NCBI GenBank assembly: GCA_026393475.1
Contig: JAPLAA010000104.1
Span: forward strand, 62,001 to 126,000
Source of the DNA: Actinomycetota bacterium
Lineage (GTDB): Bacteria; Actinomycetota; Acidimicrobiia; Acidimicrobiales; Ilumatobacteraceae
DNA length: 64,000 nt
Reading direction: 5' to 3'
The translations under genes and the position numbers were made by a program. Every line of letters begins with the position of its first letter. Within the stretch, counting starts at the first letter, position 1. Positions 23,992-32,401 of this stretch are shown in pieces. The notes below the pieces were generated by a model. The model was not told where the DNA came from. It ran no database searches and worked only from the letters and a program-made list of their open reading frames with translations.

Positions 23992-25145
23992 TGTTCGTCT
24001 CCCCCTTGTTGGAAATCCGCGCCGAGATGGTCAGCGGAGTGTTCGTCGAGATCCGTCGCGGTGACGGTGAAGGCCGCTCGACGCGACCAGGCCAGGCGGA
24101 CGGGTCCGCCCGGTGACACGCCGGCGAGCCCGTCGCTGGGCACGCTGGCGAGAAGATGGGCCGGCGAGTCGTCCAACTGGACGCGCACACGGCACTCGGC
24201 CCCGAGGTACTGCACGTCGACGACGATGCCGTCGACGCTGACCTCGCCGTCGTCGACCCGGGCGCCCGCACCGCCGACCGCCACGAGACGGATCCGCTCG
24301 GGTCGGACGGAGTGGGTCGCCTCGACCCCGAGGACACGGGCCGAGGTGGTCGGATCGAGCACGTTCGAGGTGCCGACGAACCCGGCGACGAACGACGTCT
24401 GCGGATGGTCGTAGATCTCCCGCGGGGTGCCGACCTGCTCGATCCGGCCGTGGTTGAACACGGCGATCCGGCTGCTCATCGACAGCGCCTCACCCTGATC
24501 GTGGGTGACGAAGACGAAGGTGATGCCGACCTCGCGTTGGATGGTCTTCAGCTCGACCTGCATCTCTTCGCGCAGCTTGAGATCGAGCGCGCCGAGCGGC
24601 TCGTCGAGCAGCAGCACCTTGGGCTTGTTGACCAGCGCGCGGGCGAGCGCGACACGCTGGCGCTGTCCGCCCGACATCTCGTGCGGCTTGCGCTTGCCGA
24701 AGCTGCCGAGGCGCACCGACTCCAGCATCTCGGCGGCGCGCTGACGGCGCTCGGCCCGACCGATCCCCTTCACCTTCAGGCCGTACTCGACGTTCTGCTG
24801 CACCGTGAGATGCGGGAACAACGCGTAGTCCTGGAAGACCGTGTTGACGTCGCGATCGTACGGCGCGGCGCGCGTGACGTCCTGTCCGCCCAGCAGCACG
24901 GCCCCACCGGTGGGCAGTTCGAAGCCGGCGATCATGCGCAGCACGGTGGTCTTGCCCGACCCCGACGGTCCGAGCAGGGAGAAGAATTCGCCCTCGGCGA
25001 TCTCCAGATCGACGTCGTCGACCGCGACGACCTGGTGCGAATCGTGGCCGTCACGACCGAACGTCTTGCGGAGGCGCACGAGTTGGATCGCAGGCACCTG
25101 CGAGCGTTCACTTGCCACTGGTGGCGACTCTCCCCCGTTCGACAC
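23988..25145 (-). CDS. potA: ABC transporter ATPase, PotA-like
   Basis: The 385-residue ATPase has Walker A (GPSGSGKTTVLRM), the Q-loop (VFQDYALFPHLTV), the signature (MSGGQRQRVALARALV), Walker B (VLLLDEPLGALD) and the H-loop (VTHDQGEAL), followed by a C-terminal TOBE domain (about 280-370). It energises the importer. The GTG at 25145 follows a clear promoter; a GTG at 25118 with GGGGGAG upstream is a possible alternative start. It is first in the order potA-potD-potB-potC and divergent from a GntR regulator. Confidence 0.9.
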   Translation of the reverse strand: MSNGGESPPVASERSQVPAIQLVRLRKTFGRDGHDSHQVVAVDDVDLEIAEGEFFSLLGPSGSGKTTVLRMIAGFELPTGGAVLLGGQDVTRAAPYDRDVNTVFQDYALFPHLTVQQNVEYGLKVKGIGRAERRQRAAEMLESVRLGSFGKRKPHEMSGGQRQRVALARALVNKPKVLLLDEPLGALDLKLREEMQVELKTIQREVGITFVFVTHDQGEALSMSSRIAVFNHGRIEQVGTPREIYDHPQTSFVAGFVGTSNVLDPTTSARVLGVEATHSVRPERIRLVAVGGAGARVDDGEVSVDGIVVDVQYLGAECRVRVQLDDSPAHLLASVPSDGLAGVSPGGPVRLAWSRRAAFTVTATDLDEHSADHLGADFQQGGDEQ

Positions 25146-25168
25146 CGGCCGGAGCCGGCGGATGGCAA

Positions 25169-25197
25169 ATCCTATGATCCCAGAGGTTTGGGGTCAA
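25169..25197 (-). promoter_or_regulatory. Promoter of the polyamine-type ABC operon (minus strand)
   Basis: On the minus strand TTGACC (25197-25192) and TAGGAT (25174-25169) are separated by 17 nt, a near-ideal housekeeping promoter. Confidence 0.65.
25176..25195. promoter_or_regulatory. Imperfect palindrome in the promoter, candidate GntR operator
   Basis: GATCCCA, six bases, then TGGGGTC make a 20-bp inverted repeat with one mismatch. It fills the -10/-35 spacer and touches the -35, where a bound repressor would block polymerase. The divergent GntR gene is the obvious candidate binder. Confidence 0.5.
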
Positions 25198-25274
25198 TTC
25201 TCTCTGCATGACCGCAGCGTGAACGGTCCGTGCGACACCGCACGACGCCTCGTCGGATCACGCCCGACGACGTG

Positions 25275-25280
25275 TACAGT
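25275..25280 (+). promoter_or_regulatory. Predicted -10 box TACAGT of leaderless gntR promoter
   Basis: TACAGT lies 7 nt before the ATG at 25288. Confidence 0.5.
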
Positions 25281-25287
25281 CGCCGCC

Positions 25288-26028
25288 ATGTCGTCGACGG
25301 CAGCCACGGTCGCTCGCCTGTTCAGCCAGGGCTCGGGCAACGGACTGGCAGAGTCCGTCACCCAACAGCTCGCCGATGCGATCCACCTCGGCCTCCTCGC
25401 CCCCGGCGAACAACTGCCGAGCGAGAGTGCGCTGGCGGCACAGCTCGGCATCGCCACCGTGACCCTCCGCGACGCGCTCGCGAACCTGCGCGAGCTCGGC
25501 CTCGTCGAGACCCGACGCGGCCGCCACGGCGGGTCGTTCGTGTGCGGTCCCGTGGCGGCGTCGTCGGCCCGGCTCCGGTCCAGGCTCCGCGAGCTCAGTG
25601 TGGTCGAGCTCCGCGACCTCGGCGACGAGTGGACCGCGGTCACCGGCGCATCGGCCCGCCTCGCCGCTCGTCGTGCGAGCGCCGACGAGGTCAACCGACT
25701 GCGGTCGTTCGCCGAACGTCTCACCCGCGCCCGCTCGATCGGCGACCGGGCCCGGGCGAACAGCCGCTTCGCGATCGAACTCGCGCTCGCCGCGCAGTCC
25801 GAACGTCTCACGCGCGCCGAGCTACGCCTGCAGGCCGAGTCGGGCGAACTGCTCTGGCTGCCCACACGATCGCCCCTCGATCCGAAGCAGGTGGCCACAG
25901 ACCTCGCGGCCATCGCCGACGCCGTCGCCGCCGAAGACGCCGAGCGAGCACGGTCGCTCGTCGAGCGGCGCACCGAGCTCAACATGCGGTGGCTCGTGGC
26001 CGCCCACATGGAACTGGTCGACGCATGA
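25288..26028 (+). CDS. GntR/FadR-family transcriptional regulator
   Basis: The 246-residue protein has a winged helix-turn-helix at about 12-80 (QLADAIHLGLLAPGEQLPSE, LGIATVTLRDALANLRELGLV, TRRGRHGGSFV) and a helical FCD-type ligand domain (about 95-240). FCD proteins bind small carboxylates or amines and usually repress the neighbouring operon. It is divergent from the ABC operon and overlaps the next gene by 4 nt (ATGA), so the regulator and the Cache protein are made together. The palindrome at 25176 is its likely operator. Confidence 0.88.
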   Translation: MSSTAATVARLFSQGSGNGLAESVTQQLADAIHLGLLAPGEQLPSESALAAQLGIATVTLRDALANLRELGLVETRRGRHGGSFVCGPVAASSARLRSRLRELSVVELRDLGDEWTAVTGASARLAARRASADEVNRLRSFAERLTRARSIGDRARANSRFAIELALAAQSERLTRAELRLQAESGELLWLPTRSPLDPKQVATDLAAIADAVAAEDAERARSLVERRTELNMRWLVAAHMELVDA

Positions 26029-26762
26029 CCCGCCGCATCCGCCAACTCCCGGCCCGGCTCGCCGCCGACATCGTCACGCGATGCGTACGCGAACTGGCGG
26101 CGGCGACGGCGATCGTCTTCGCGGCGCTCGACGAGATGGCTCGGCCGCTCGCGGCGGCCTGGTCGGACGGGCCGCGACCGCTCACCACCGAGCACCTCAG
26201 CTCGCTGCAGACCCACGTCTTCCGACAGATGGACGAACAGCCGACGTTCTCCGGTGCCGGCTACGTGCTCGCCGAACCGGCGCTGCACGACCGACCGCGG
26301 TACCTCGAATGGTGGAGCCGCTCCCCCGGTCACGGGTACGAGCCGTTGATCCTGAACCTCGATCCCGCCGCCCCCGACTACTACGACTACTACTCGATGG
26401 AGTGGTTCTTCGCCGCGCTCGCCGAGCAGCGGCGGTTCGTGTCGGGTCCGCTCATCGACCTGCCGTGCTCGAACTCGTGCATCCTCACGTTCTCCACGCC
26501 TGTCGTCGTCGACGGTTTCCTGGTCGGCATCGCCGGGGCCGACGTGTCGCTGGCCAAGCTCGAGGCCGCACTCCTGCCGCCCATCCGGCGCCTCGACGCC
26601 CCGGCCGTCCTGGTGAACAAGGAACGCCGCGTGATCCTGTCGAACGACGCGCGCTGGACCACGGGCGAGAAGCTCGCGCCGTTCGGCGACGGCGACGAGT
26701 GGCAGACCCAGGTCGGGGTCACCGACGACCTCGGCTGGCGGCTGGCGATCGCGGTCGACTGA
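26025..26762 (+). CDS. Soluble Cache/PDC-sensor domain protein
   Basis: The 245-residue protein has a Cache-like (PDC sensor) pattern in the middle: YYDYYSMEWFFAALAEQRRF, GPLIDLPCSNSCILTFSTPV, DGFLVGIAGADVSLAKLE. Cache domains are normally extracytoplasmic ligand sensors, but I see no signal peptide or membrane helix here, so it is probably cytoplasmic. It is translationally coupled to the GntR gene and lies beside a polyamine-type importer, which suggests ligand sensing or buffering for the same substrate. The function is inferred from context. Confidence 0.72.
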   Translation: MTRRIRQLPARLAADIVTRCVRELAAATAIVFAALDEMARPLAAAWSDGPRPLTTEHLSSLQTHVFRQMDEQPTFSGAGYVLAEPALHDRPRYLEWWSRSPGHGYEPLILNLDPAAPDYYDYYSMEWFFAALAEQRRFVSGPLIDLPCSNSCILTFSTPVVVDGFLVGIAGADVSLAKLEAALLPPIRRLDAPAVLVNKERRVILSNDARWTTGEKLAPFGDGDEWQTQVGVTDDLGWRLAIAVD

Positions 26763-26773
26763 CGCCCGGCCGA

Positions 26774-26800
26774 CCGGCGATCCGGCGATCCGGCGATCCG
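26774..26800. repeat. 8-bp tandem repeat between convergent genes
   Basis: CCGGCGAT is repeated three times from 26774 with a partial fourth copy, in the 50-bp gap between the Cache gene and smc. Confidence 0.7.
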
Positions 26801-26812
26801 GCGGGCCGTCGG

Positions 26813-29800
26813 TCAGGCCGGTGTCGACACCTTCTCGGTGACGACCTTCGACGAGCCACCCGGCTGCATGGTGACGCCGAGCAGGCAGTCGCCCGCTTCC
26901 ATCGTGCGCTTCTGATGGCTGACGATCAGCAGCTGCGCCTCGCGACGGAACTCCGCGATCAGGCCGAGGAACCGGTGCAGGTTGACGTCGTCGAGAGCGG
27001 CCTCGACCTCGTCCATCACGTAGAACGGCGACGGGCGGCTGCGGAACACGGCGAACAGGTAGGCCAGCGCGGTGAGGCTGCGCTCGCCGCCCGACAGCAA
27101 CGACAGCTTCTTCACGTTCTTGCCGCTCGGCTTGGCCTCGACCTCGATGCCGGTGTTCAGCAGATCGTCGGGCTGGGTGAGCACGAGCTTGCCGGAGCCG
27201 CCCGGGAAGAGGTTGTTGAACAGCTGCGTGAAGTGACCGCTCACGTCGGCGAACGCGGCGGAGAACACCGTCTGGATCTCGAGGTCGACCGCCTTGATGA
27301 CCCGCAGCAGCTCGCGTCGCGTCTCGCGCACGTCCTCGAGCTGCGACTCGAGGAACGTGTGACGTTCCTGCAGCTCGTTGAACTCCTCGAGCGCCAACGG
27401 GTTGATCGGCCCCATCAGGCGGAGCTCGCGCTCGAGGTCGCGCACGCGGGCGGCCGGGTTGACGCCCTCCTTGAGCGGCGGCAGCTCGGCGGCCTCGGCG
27501 ATGTCGGGCTCGACGTCGTGTTCGCGACGGAGTGCCTCGACCGCGGTCTCCAACCGCAGCTTCGCCTCTGCGTCGTCGAGCTCGATGCGGCGCTGGCGCT
27601 CACGGTTCTCGTCGAGCTCGCGCTCGGCGGCGTTGCGCCGGCGGCGGGCCTCGTCGAGCCGCGCCGCGATCGCGCGCACCTCGTCGCTCTGGCGGCGGCG
27701 CACCTCGAGCAGCTCGGTGTGTCGGCCCTCGATCACGTGACGATGTGCGTCGACGAGTGCGGCGAGACGCTCGATCGCGACCAGCGAACGCTCGACGGCC
27801 ACGCGTCGTTCTGCTGCCGCAGCGCGTGCGACCGCGTCGGCGGCGAGGCGACGCTCGGTCTCCTCGAGCCGGCGCTCGAGGAAGCCCTGGCGTTCGTGCA
27901 GACCGGCGTTGCGCACCTCGAGGTCCTGGCGCATCGAGGCGAGGCGCGCCGACCGGGCGTCGAGCTGGGCGCGCAGCTCGCCACGGGCCTTGGCGGCCTC
28001 GGCCTCGGCGGCCTCGTCGGCCTCGAGCGCCGGTACGAGGGCTTCGAGTTCGGTGATGCGGGCGCGCTCGCGGGCGATGCGCTCGTTCGCTTCGCCGATG
28101 CTGCGCTCGAGCGCCTCGAATTCGGAGGCGGTCTCGCGACGCTCGGCCTGCGCACGTGCGAGCTTCTCGGAACTCGCCGTGAAGGTGGCGTCGTGCTGGT
28201 CGAGTCGGCGGGTCAGCTCGGCCTCCTGCTGGCGCGCCGACTGCAGCTCGGCTCGCGCCGCCTGTGCTGCCTGGTCGCGGGTCGCCTGCTCGGCCTGCGC
28301 GAGCGAGAGACGTTCGGTCGCCTCGTCGAGCGCCGCGGCCGTCGCCCCGCCGCCCGAGGCACCGAGGCGCCAACCGGACGGCCCGAAGCGGTCGCCGTCT
28401 GCGGTGACGACGACGGCGGACGGGTTGCCCATCGCGATGTCGACCGCCTGGTCGAAGTGGTCGGCCCGGACCGCGCTCCCGAGGATCGTGTCGAGGAGCC
28501 GTTCCACTGCTGCGTTACGGCTGCGTACGTGCGGACGCACCGGCGAACCTGCCGATGGCACGGCGACCGAAGCGGCGGCGCTGCCCAGGCCGAGCGCCAG
28601 CACCGCGCCGTGCACGTTGGACGAACGCAGCGACTCGAGTGCACGACGGCCCGTCGCCGGGTCGTCGACGACGACCGCGAGCAGCGCGTCGCCGAGCGCC
28701 GCCTCGACGCTGGACTCCCAGCCCTCGTCGATCTCCACCAGGTCGAGCAGGGTGCCGAGGGCGCCGTCGACGCCTGCGAGGTGTTCGGCCCCGGCCCGCT
28801 CGCGGGCGGTCTCGAGCGCCATGCTCAACGCCTCGGCACGGGCTCGCCAGCGCGAGAGCTCCTCGGCGGCCTCCTGCCGTGCGTGCGTCGTGACCTCGGC
28901 GGCCGCTTCGGCGGCGATGCGGCGAGCCTCGGCGGCTTCGACCTCGGCCACCAGCGGCGCCTCGGACTCGTTCGCCTGCTCGCACTGGATCTTCAGCCGG
29001 ACGATCTCGCCCTCGAAGCGTTCGGACTTCTGGCGCAACGACTCGAGGCGCTGTTCGAGGCGGCGGGCCTCGCTCTCGGCACGGCCGACGCCGTTCTGCA
29101 TCGAGCGCAGCTCGCCGCGCACCTCTGCCGCGGCCGACGCCGCCGACGTGCTCGCGTTGATGTCGTTGATGGTCTGCAGGGTCGTGCGCCGGTGCTCGGC
29201 GAACTCCTGCTCCTGCGACGCGAGGTCTTCGGCCTCGGGGCCGAGGGCCGCCAGGTCGGCGGCGACCGCGTCGAGGTCGTCGCGCAGGCGCGCCCCGTCG
29301 GCCTCGAGATTGGCGACGACCCCGCCGTCCATGAGCTGGCCGCGGTCGCGCTCGAGCGAACGGCGCCGCTCGACCATCACCGCGGCGATGCCGCGGGCGC
29401 GCTCGCGCAGCTGCTCGACGCGCACCATCTCGTCGCCGAGATCGGTGTCGCCACGAGCGGTGAGTTCGGCCTCGGCCGCCAGCACGAGCGTGTCGAGCTG
29501 GGCGAGCTCGGCCCGAAGCGTCTGTTCCTTGGTGTCGAGCTGCAGGCGGTCGCCGGCGAAGGTGGTGAGCCGGGCCCGCAGGGCGGCGATCTCGCGGCCG
29601 GCGACGAACAGCTGCAGCGCCTTCAACTCGGCGACGAGGTCGCCGTGCCGGCGTGCGGCGTCGGCCTGGCGCTCGAGCGGGCGGAGTTGTCGGCGCACTT
29701 CGCGCAGCAGGTCCTGGACGCGGAGCAGGCTCGCCTCGGTGGCGTCGAGACGCCGCTCGCTCTTCTCCTTGCGCCGCCGGTACTTGAGCACGCCGGCGGC

Positions 29801-30289
29801 CTCTTCGATGATGGCGCGGCGGTCCTCGGGGCGGGCGTTGAGCACCGCGTCGATCTGTCCCTGGCTGACGATGACGTGCTGCTGGCGGCCGACGCCGGCA
29901 TCGCTGAGCAGTTCCTGTACGTCGAGCAGGCGGCAGTTGACGCCGTTGATCGCGTACTCGCTCTCGCCGGTGCGGAACAGGGTGCGCGAGATGGTGACCT
30001 CGGTGAACTCGATCGGCAGGATGCCGGCGGAGTTGTCGAGGGTGAGCATCACCTCGGCGCGGCCGAGCGCGGGACGCTTCGCGGTGCCGGCGAAGATGAC
30101 GTCGTCCATCTTCTGCGACCGCACCGAACTGGGCGCCTGAGCGCCGAGCACCCACGCGATCGCGTCGACCACGTTCGACTTGCCCGACCCGTTGGGGCCG
30201 ACGACGACGGTGACGCCAGGTTCCAGGACCATCGTCGTCGAGTCGGCGAACGATTTGAAACCTTTGAGGGTGAGGGACTTGAGAAACAC
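26813..30289 (-). CDS. smc: Chromosome segregation protein SMC
   Basis: The 1158-residue condensin subunit has the N-terminal Walker A (GPNGSGKSNVVDAIAW), long coiled coils, a hinge at about 490-660 and the C-terminal head with the ABC signature (LLSGGERSLTALAYLFAVF) and Walker B (PFYVMDEVEAALDD). Dimers entrap DNA and organise the chromosome. The GTG at 30289 has TAGGAT 9 nt upstream and gives the family start (FLKSLTLKGFKSFAD). It lies between mutM and the ABC/Cache insertion that separates it from ftsY. Confidence 0.98.
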   Translation of the reverse strand: MFLKSLTLKGFKSFADSTTMVLEPGVTVVVGPNGSGKSNVVDAIAWVLGAQAPSSVRSQKMDDVIFAGTAKRPALGRAEVMLTLDNSAGILPIEFTEVTISRTLFRTGESEYAINGVNCRLLDVQELLSDAGVGRQQHVIVSQGQIDAVLNARPEDRRAIIEEAAGVLKYRRRKEKSERRLDATEASLLRVQDLLREVRRQLRPLERQADAARRHGDLVAELKALQLFVAGREIAALRARLTTFAGDRLQLDTKEQTLRAELAQLDTLVLAAEAELTARGDTDLGDEMVRVEQLRERARGIAAVMVERRRSLERDRGQLMDGGVVANLEADGARLRDDLDAVAADLAALGPEAEDLASQEQEFAEHRRTTLQTINDINASTSAASAAAEVRGELRSMQNGVGRAESEARRLEQRLESLRQKSERFEGEIVRLKIQCEQANESEAPLVAEVEAAEARRIAAEAAAEVTTHARQEAAEELSRWRARAEALSMALETARERAGAEHLAGVDGALGTLLDLVEIDEGWESSVEAALGDALLAVVVDDPATGRRALESLRSSNVHGAVLALGLGSAAASVAVPSAGSPVRPHVRSRNAAVERLLDTILGSAVRADHFDQAVDIAMGNPSAVVVTADGDRFGPSGWRLGASGGGATAAALDEATERLSLAQAEQATRDQAAQAARAELQSARQQEAELTRRLDQHDATFTASSEKLARAQAERRETASEFEALERSIGEANERIARERARITELEALVPALEADEAAEAEAAKARGELRAQLDARSARLASMRQDLEVRNAGLHERQGFLERRLEETERRLAADAVARAAAAERRVAVERSLVAIERLAALVDAHRHVIEGRHTELLEVRRRQSDEVRAIAARLDEARRRRNAAERELDENRERQRRIELDDAEAKLRLETAVEALRREHDVEPDIAEAAELPPLKEGVNPAARVRDLERELRLMGPINPLALEEFNELQERHTFLESQLEDVRETRRELLRVIKAVDLEIQTVFSAAFADVSGHFTQLFNNLFPGGSGKLVLTQPDDLLNTGIEVEAKPSGKNVKKLSLLSGGERSLTALAYLFAVFRSRPSPFYVMDEVEAALDDVNLHRFLGLIAEFRREAQLLIVSHQKRTMEAGDCLLGVTMQPGGSSKVVTEKVSTPA

Positions 30290-30298
30290 GGCTCGTCG

Positions 30299-30304
30299 AT
30301 CCTA
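30299..30304 (-). promoter_or_regulatory. Predicted -10 box TAGGAT of leaderless smc promoter
   Basis: Read on the minus strand, TAGGAT lies 9 nt before the GTG at 30289, so smc can be transcribed apart from mutM. Confidence 0.5.
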
Positions 30305-30337
30305 GCCGGGCCTCCCGGGGCGGCGAACCCGGCCCGG

Positions 30338-30417
30338 GCAGGTCGACCGCGACGACCTGCCTCCAACACACCGTCGGTGCGCTCCGCCCCAGGTCAACGA
30401 GGTCGTCGCTGACCTGG
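30338..30417. terminator. Two 8-bp hairpins between mutM and smc
   Basis: GCAGGTCG/CGACCTGC (30338-30345, 30353-30360) and CCAGGTCA/TGACCTGG (30389-30396, 30410-30417) form two stems downstream of mutM. They may end the mutM transcript before the smc promoter. There is no T-run. Confidence 0.4.
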
Positions 30418-30428
30418 AGTGATGTGCG

Positions 30429-31271
30429 TCAGCGCTGGCAGCGGGGACAGAAGTGCGTCGTGCGGCCGGCGTTGACGACCCGCGCGATGTCGGCCCGTCC
30501 GCACGTGATGCAGCGCTGCCCGAACCGGTCGTAGACGCGGTGGGAGAGCTGGAACTGGCCGCCGTTGCCGTCGACGTCGACGTACTGGGTGTCGGCGAGG
30601 GTGGACCCGCCGGCGGCGATCGCCTCGCCGAGGATGCGATGGATCTCGCGGTGCAGCCGGGTGATCTCCTGGCCGGTGAGGGTGTTGGAGATGCGGTCGT
30701 GGCGCAGCCGCGAGGCGTGGAGGATCTCGTCGCAGTAGATGTTGCCGATCCCTGCGATCACGTGCTGGTCGAGCAGGAGCGCCTTCAGCGCTCGGGCGCG
30801 GGACCGCACGATGCGAGCGAGCGTCGTGCGGGTCATGCCGTCGGTGATCGGGTCGACGCCGAGCTTGAACAGGTCGGGGATCTCGACCTCGACGTTCGAC
30901 GGATCGAACACCACCACCTCACCGAACGTGCGCGGATCGACGAACCGCAGTTCCTCCTCCGGCTCGCCCGACAGCAGCGCCGCGACGTGTGTATGTGGCG
31001 GCCGCGGCTCGTCGACCGCGTGGATGAGCACCCGGCCGCTCATGCGGAGGTGGATCATCACGTCGTCACCGGTGTCGAGACCGAGCAGGAGATACTTCCC
31101 GCGGCGACGGGTGTCGACGATCGTGGCGCCGGTGAGCCCGTCGATGACGGCCTGACGCGACGTGCGGCGCACCGTGCGTTCACGGCCCACCTCGACGGAG
31201 CGGATGGTGCGACCGACGAGGCGCACGTCGAGACCGCGTCGGACGGTCTCGACCTCGGGTAGCTCGGGCAT
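30429..31271 (-). CDS. mutM: Formamidopyrimidine-DNA glycosylase MutM (Fpg)
   Basis: MutM removes 8-oxoguanine and formamidopyrimidines. The 280-residue protein begins PELPEVETVRRGL, with the catalytic Pro and Glu, and has the conserved lysine loop RRGKYLLLGL. GIGNIYCDEILHASRL (helix-two-turn-helix) follows, and the C-terminal zinc finger reads CITCGR...HFCPRCQR. Residue order and length fit the family. It follows rnc by 39 bp, as usual in actinobacteria. Confidence 0.97.
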   Translation of the reverse strand: MPELPEVETVRRGLDVRLVGRTIRSVEVGRERTVRRTSRQAVIDGLTGATIVDTRRRGKYLLLGLDTGDDVMIHLRMSGRVLIHAVDEPRPPHTHVAALLSGEPEEELRFVDPRTFGEVVVFDPSNVEVEIPDLFKLGVDPITDGMTRTTLARIVRSRARALKALLLDQHVIAGIGNIYCDEILHASRLRHDRISNTLTGQEITRLHREIHRILGEAIAAGGSTLADTQYVDVDGNGGQFQLSHRVYDRFGQRCITCGRADIARVVNAGRTTHFCPRCQR

Positions 31272-31310
31272 GGTCAGTGATCCGGTCGCGTCTCTGCTGG
31301 TCTCGGGCCG

Positions 31311-32033
31311 TCAGGACTCGGTGGTGAGCAGCGTGTGCGCAGCCATCGCGGCCGCTTGTTCGGCGACCTTCTTCGACCGGCCCGTCCCCTCGCCGACGGG
31401 GCGGCCGGCGACCACCACGGTCGCGGTGAAGGTCTTCTGGTGATCGGGGCCCTTCTCGCTCACGACGTAGACGGGCGCCGCATCGAACATGCGGGCGGTG
31501 AGTTCCTGGAGGAGGGTCTTGAAGTCGAGCCGGTCGAGCTGCTTGGCGGCACGCTCGAGCGGCCCGGTGAACAGGTGCTCGATGAGCCGGGCCGCGGCGA
31601 CCACCCCACCGTCGAGGTAGACGGCCCCGATGACCGCCTCGAGCGCATCGCTCAGGATGGACGGCTTGAGACGGCCACCCGCGGCGCTCTCGCCCTTGCC
31701 CAGCAGGAGGCACGGTCCGAGGTCGATCGTCACCGCGACCTCGGCGAGCGCCGACGCGTTGACGACGCTCTTGCGGAGATCGGTGAGCTTGCCCTCGGGC
31801 AGCTCGTGGTGCTCGCGGTAGGCGATGTCGGCGATCATCCAGCCGAGCACCGCGTCGCCGAGGAACTCCAGCCGTTCGTTCGACAGGTTGCCCGGGTGTT
31901 CGGCGCACCACGAGCGGTGCGCCATCGCACGGCGGAGCAGCCCGGCGTCCGCGAAGCGATGGCCGATGCGGTCGCTCAGACCGTCGAGCAGGTCGTCGGT
32001 GAGCGGCAGCGACACGGCGGACGTCTGGGTCAC
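31311..32033 (-). CDS. rnc: Ribonuclease III
   Basis: The 240-residue RNase III has the signature NERLEFLGDAVLGWMIAD with metal-binding acidic residues in the first 170 residues, and a C-terminal dsRNA-binding domain (DFKTLLQELT ... GRSKKVAEQAAAMAA). It processes rRNA precursors and structured mRNA. The GTG at 32033 has GAGGA 10 nt upstream, overlapping the acpP stop; a much longer open frame upstream is not coding. Confidence 0.96.
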   Translation of the reverse strand: MTQTSAVSLPLTDDLLDGLSDRIGHRFADAGLLRRAMAHRSWCAEHPGNLSNERLEFLGDAVLGWMIADIAYREHHELPEGKLTDLRKSVVNASALAEVAVTIDLGPCLLLGKGESAAGGRLKPSILSDALEAVIGAVYLDGGVVAAARLIEHLFTGPLERAAKQLDRLDFKTLLQELTARMFDAAPVYVVSEKGPDHQKTFTATVVVAGRPVGEGTGRSKKVAEQAAAMAAHTLLTTES

Positions 32034-32047
32034 CGGATCGCTCGTCC

Positions 32048-32326
32048 TCAGTCGCCGGACACGCGGGCGACGACGTAGTCGACCGCGTCGCGCACGGTCT
32101 TGAGGTCCTCGAGGTCCTCGTCCTCGATGCGGAAGTCGACCGAACGCTCGGCCATCTCCTCCTCGAGCGCCTCGACGAGTTCGATCAGCGCGAGCGAATC
32201 GGCCTCGAGGTCGTCGACGAACGACTGTCCCTCGCTGATGGTCGCACCGTCGATCTCGAGGATGTCGGCCAGGCTGGCGCGGACGATCTCGAAGACGGCG
32301 GCTCGGTCGAGCGGGGCATCGGACAC
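32048..32326 (-). CDS. acpP: Acyl carrier protein
   Basis: The 92-residue acidic protein has the phosphopantetheine serine in DDLEADSLALIELVEALE. It carries acyl chains in fatty acid synthesis. The N- and C-termini are about ten residues longer than in the E. coli protein. The start is GTG at 32326 with AGGAG 8 nt upstream. It is between plsX and rnc, the usual order. Confidence 0.94.
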   Translation of the reverse strand: MSDAPLDRAAVFEIVRASLADILEIDGATISEGQSFVDDLEADSLALIELVEALEEEMAERSVDFRIEDEDLEDLKTVRDAVDYVVARVSGD

Positions 32327-32401
32327 TGCAGGATCTCCTCGGGACGGACACGCGGGTGAGCGCGGGTCGGCGTGGACGACGATCGTAGCCCGGACGTGCG
32401 G

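Noticed and set aside
25598-30412. Very long open frame (over 1,600 codons) on the plus strand opposite smc
   Set aside because: It mirrors smc in the antisense direction, an artefact of GC-rich DNA. The minus strand encodes clear SMC heads and signatures.
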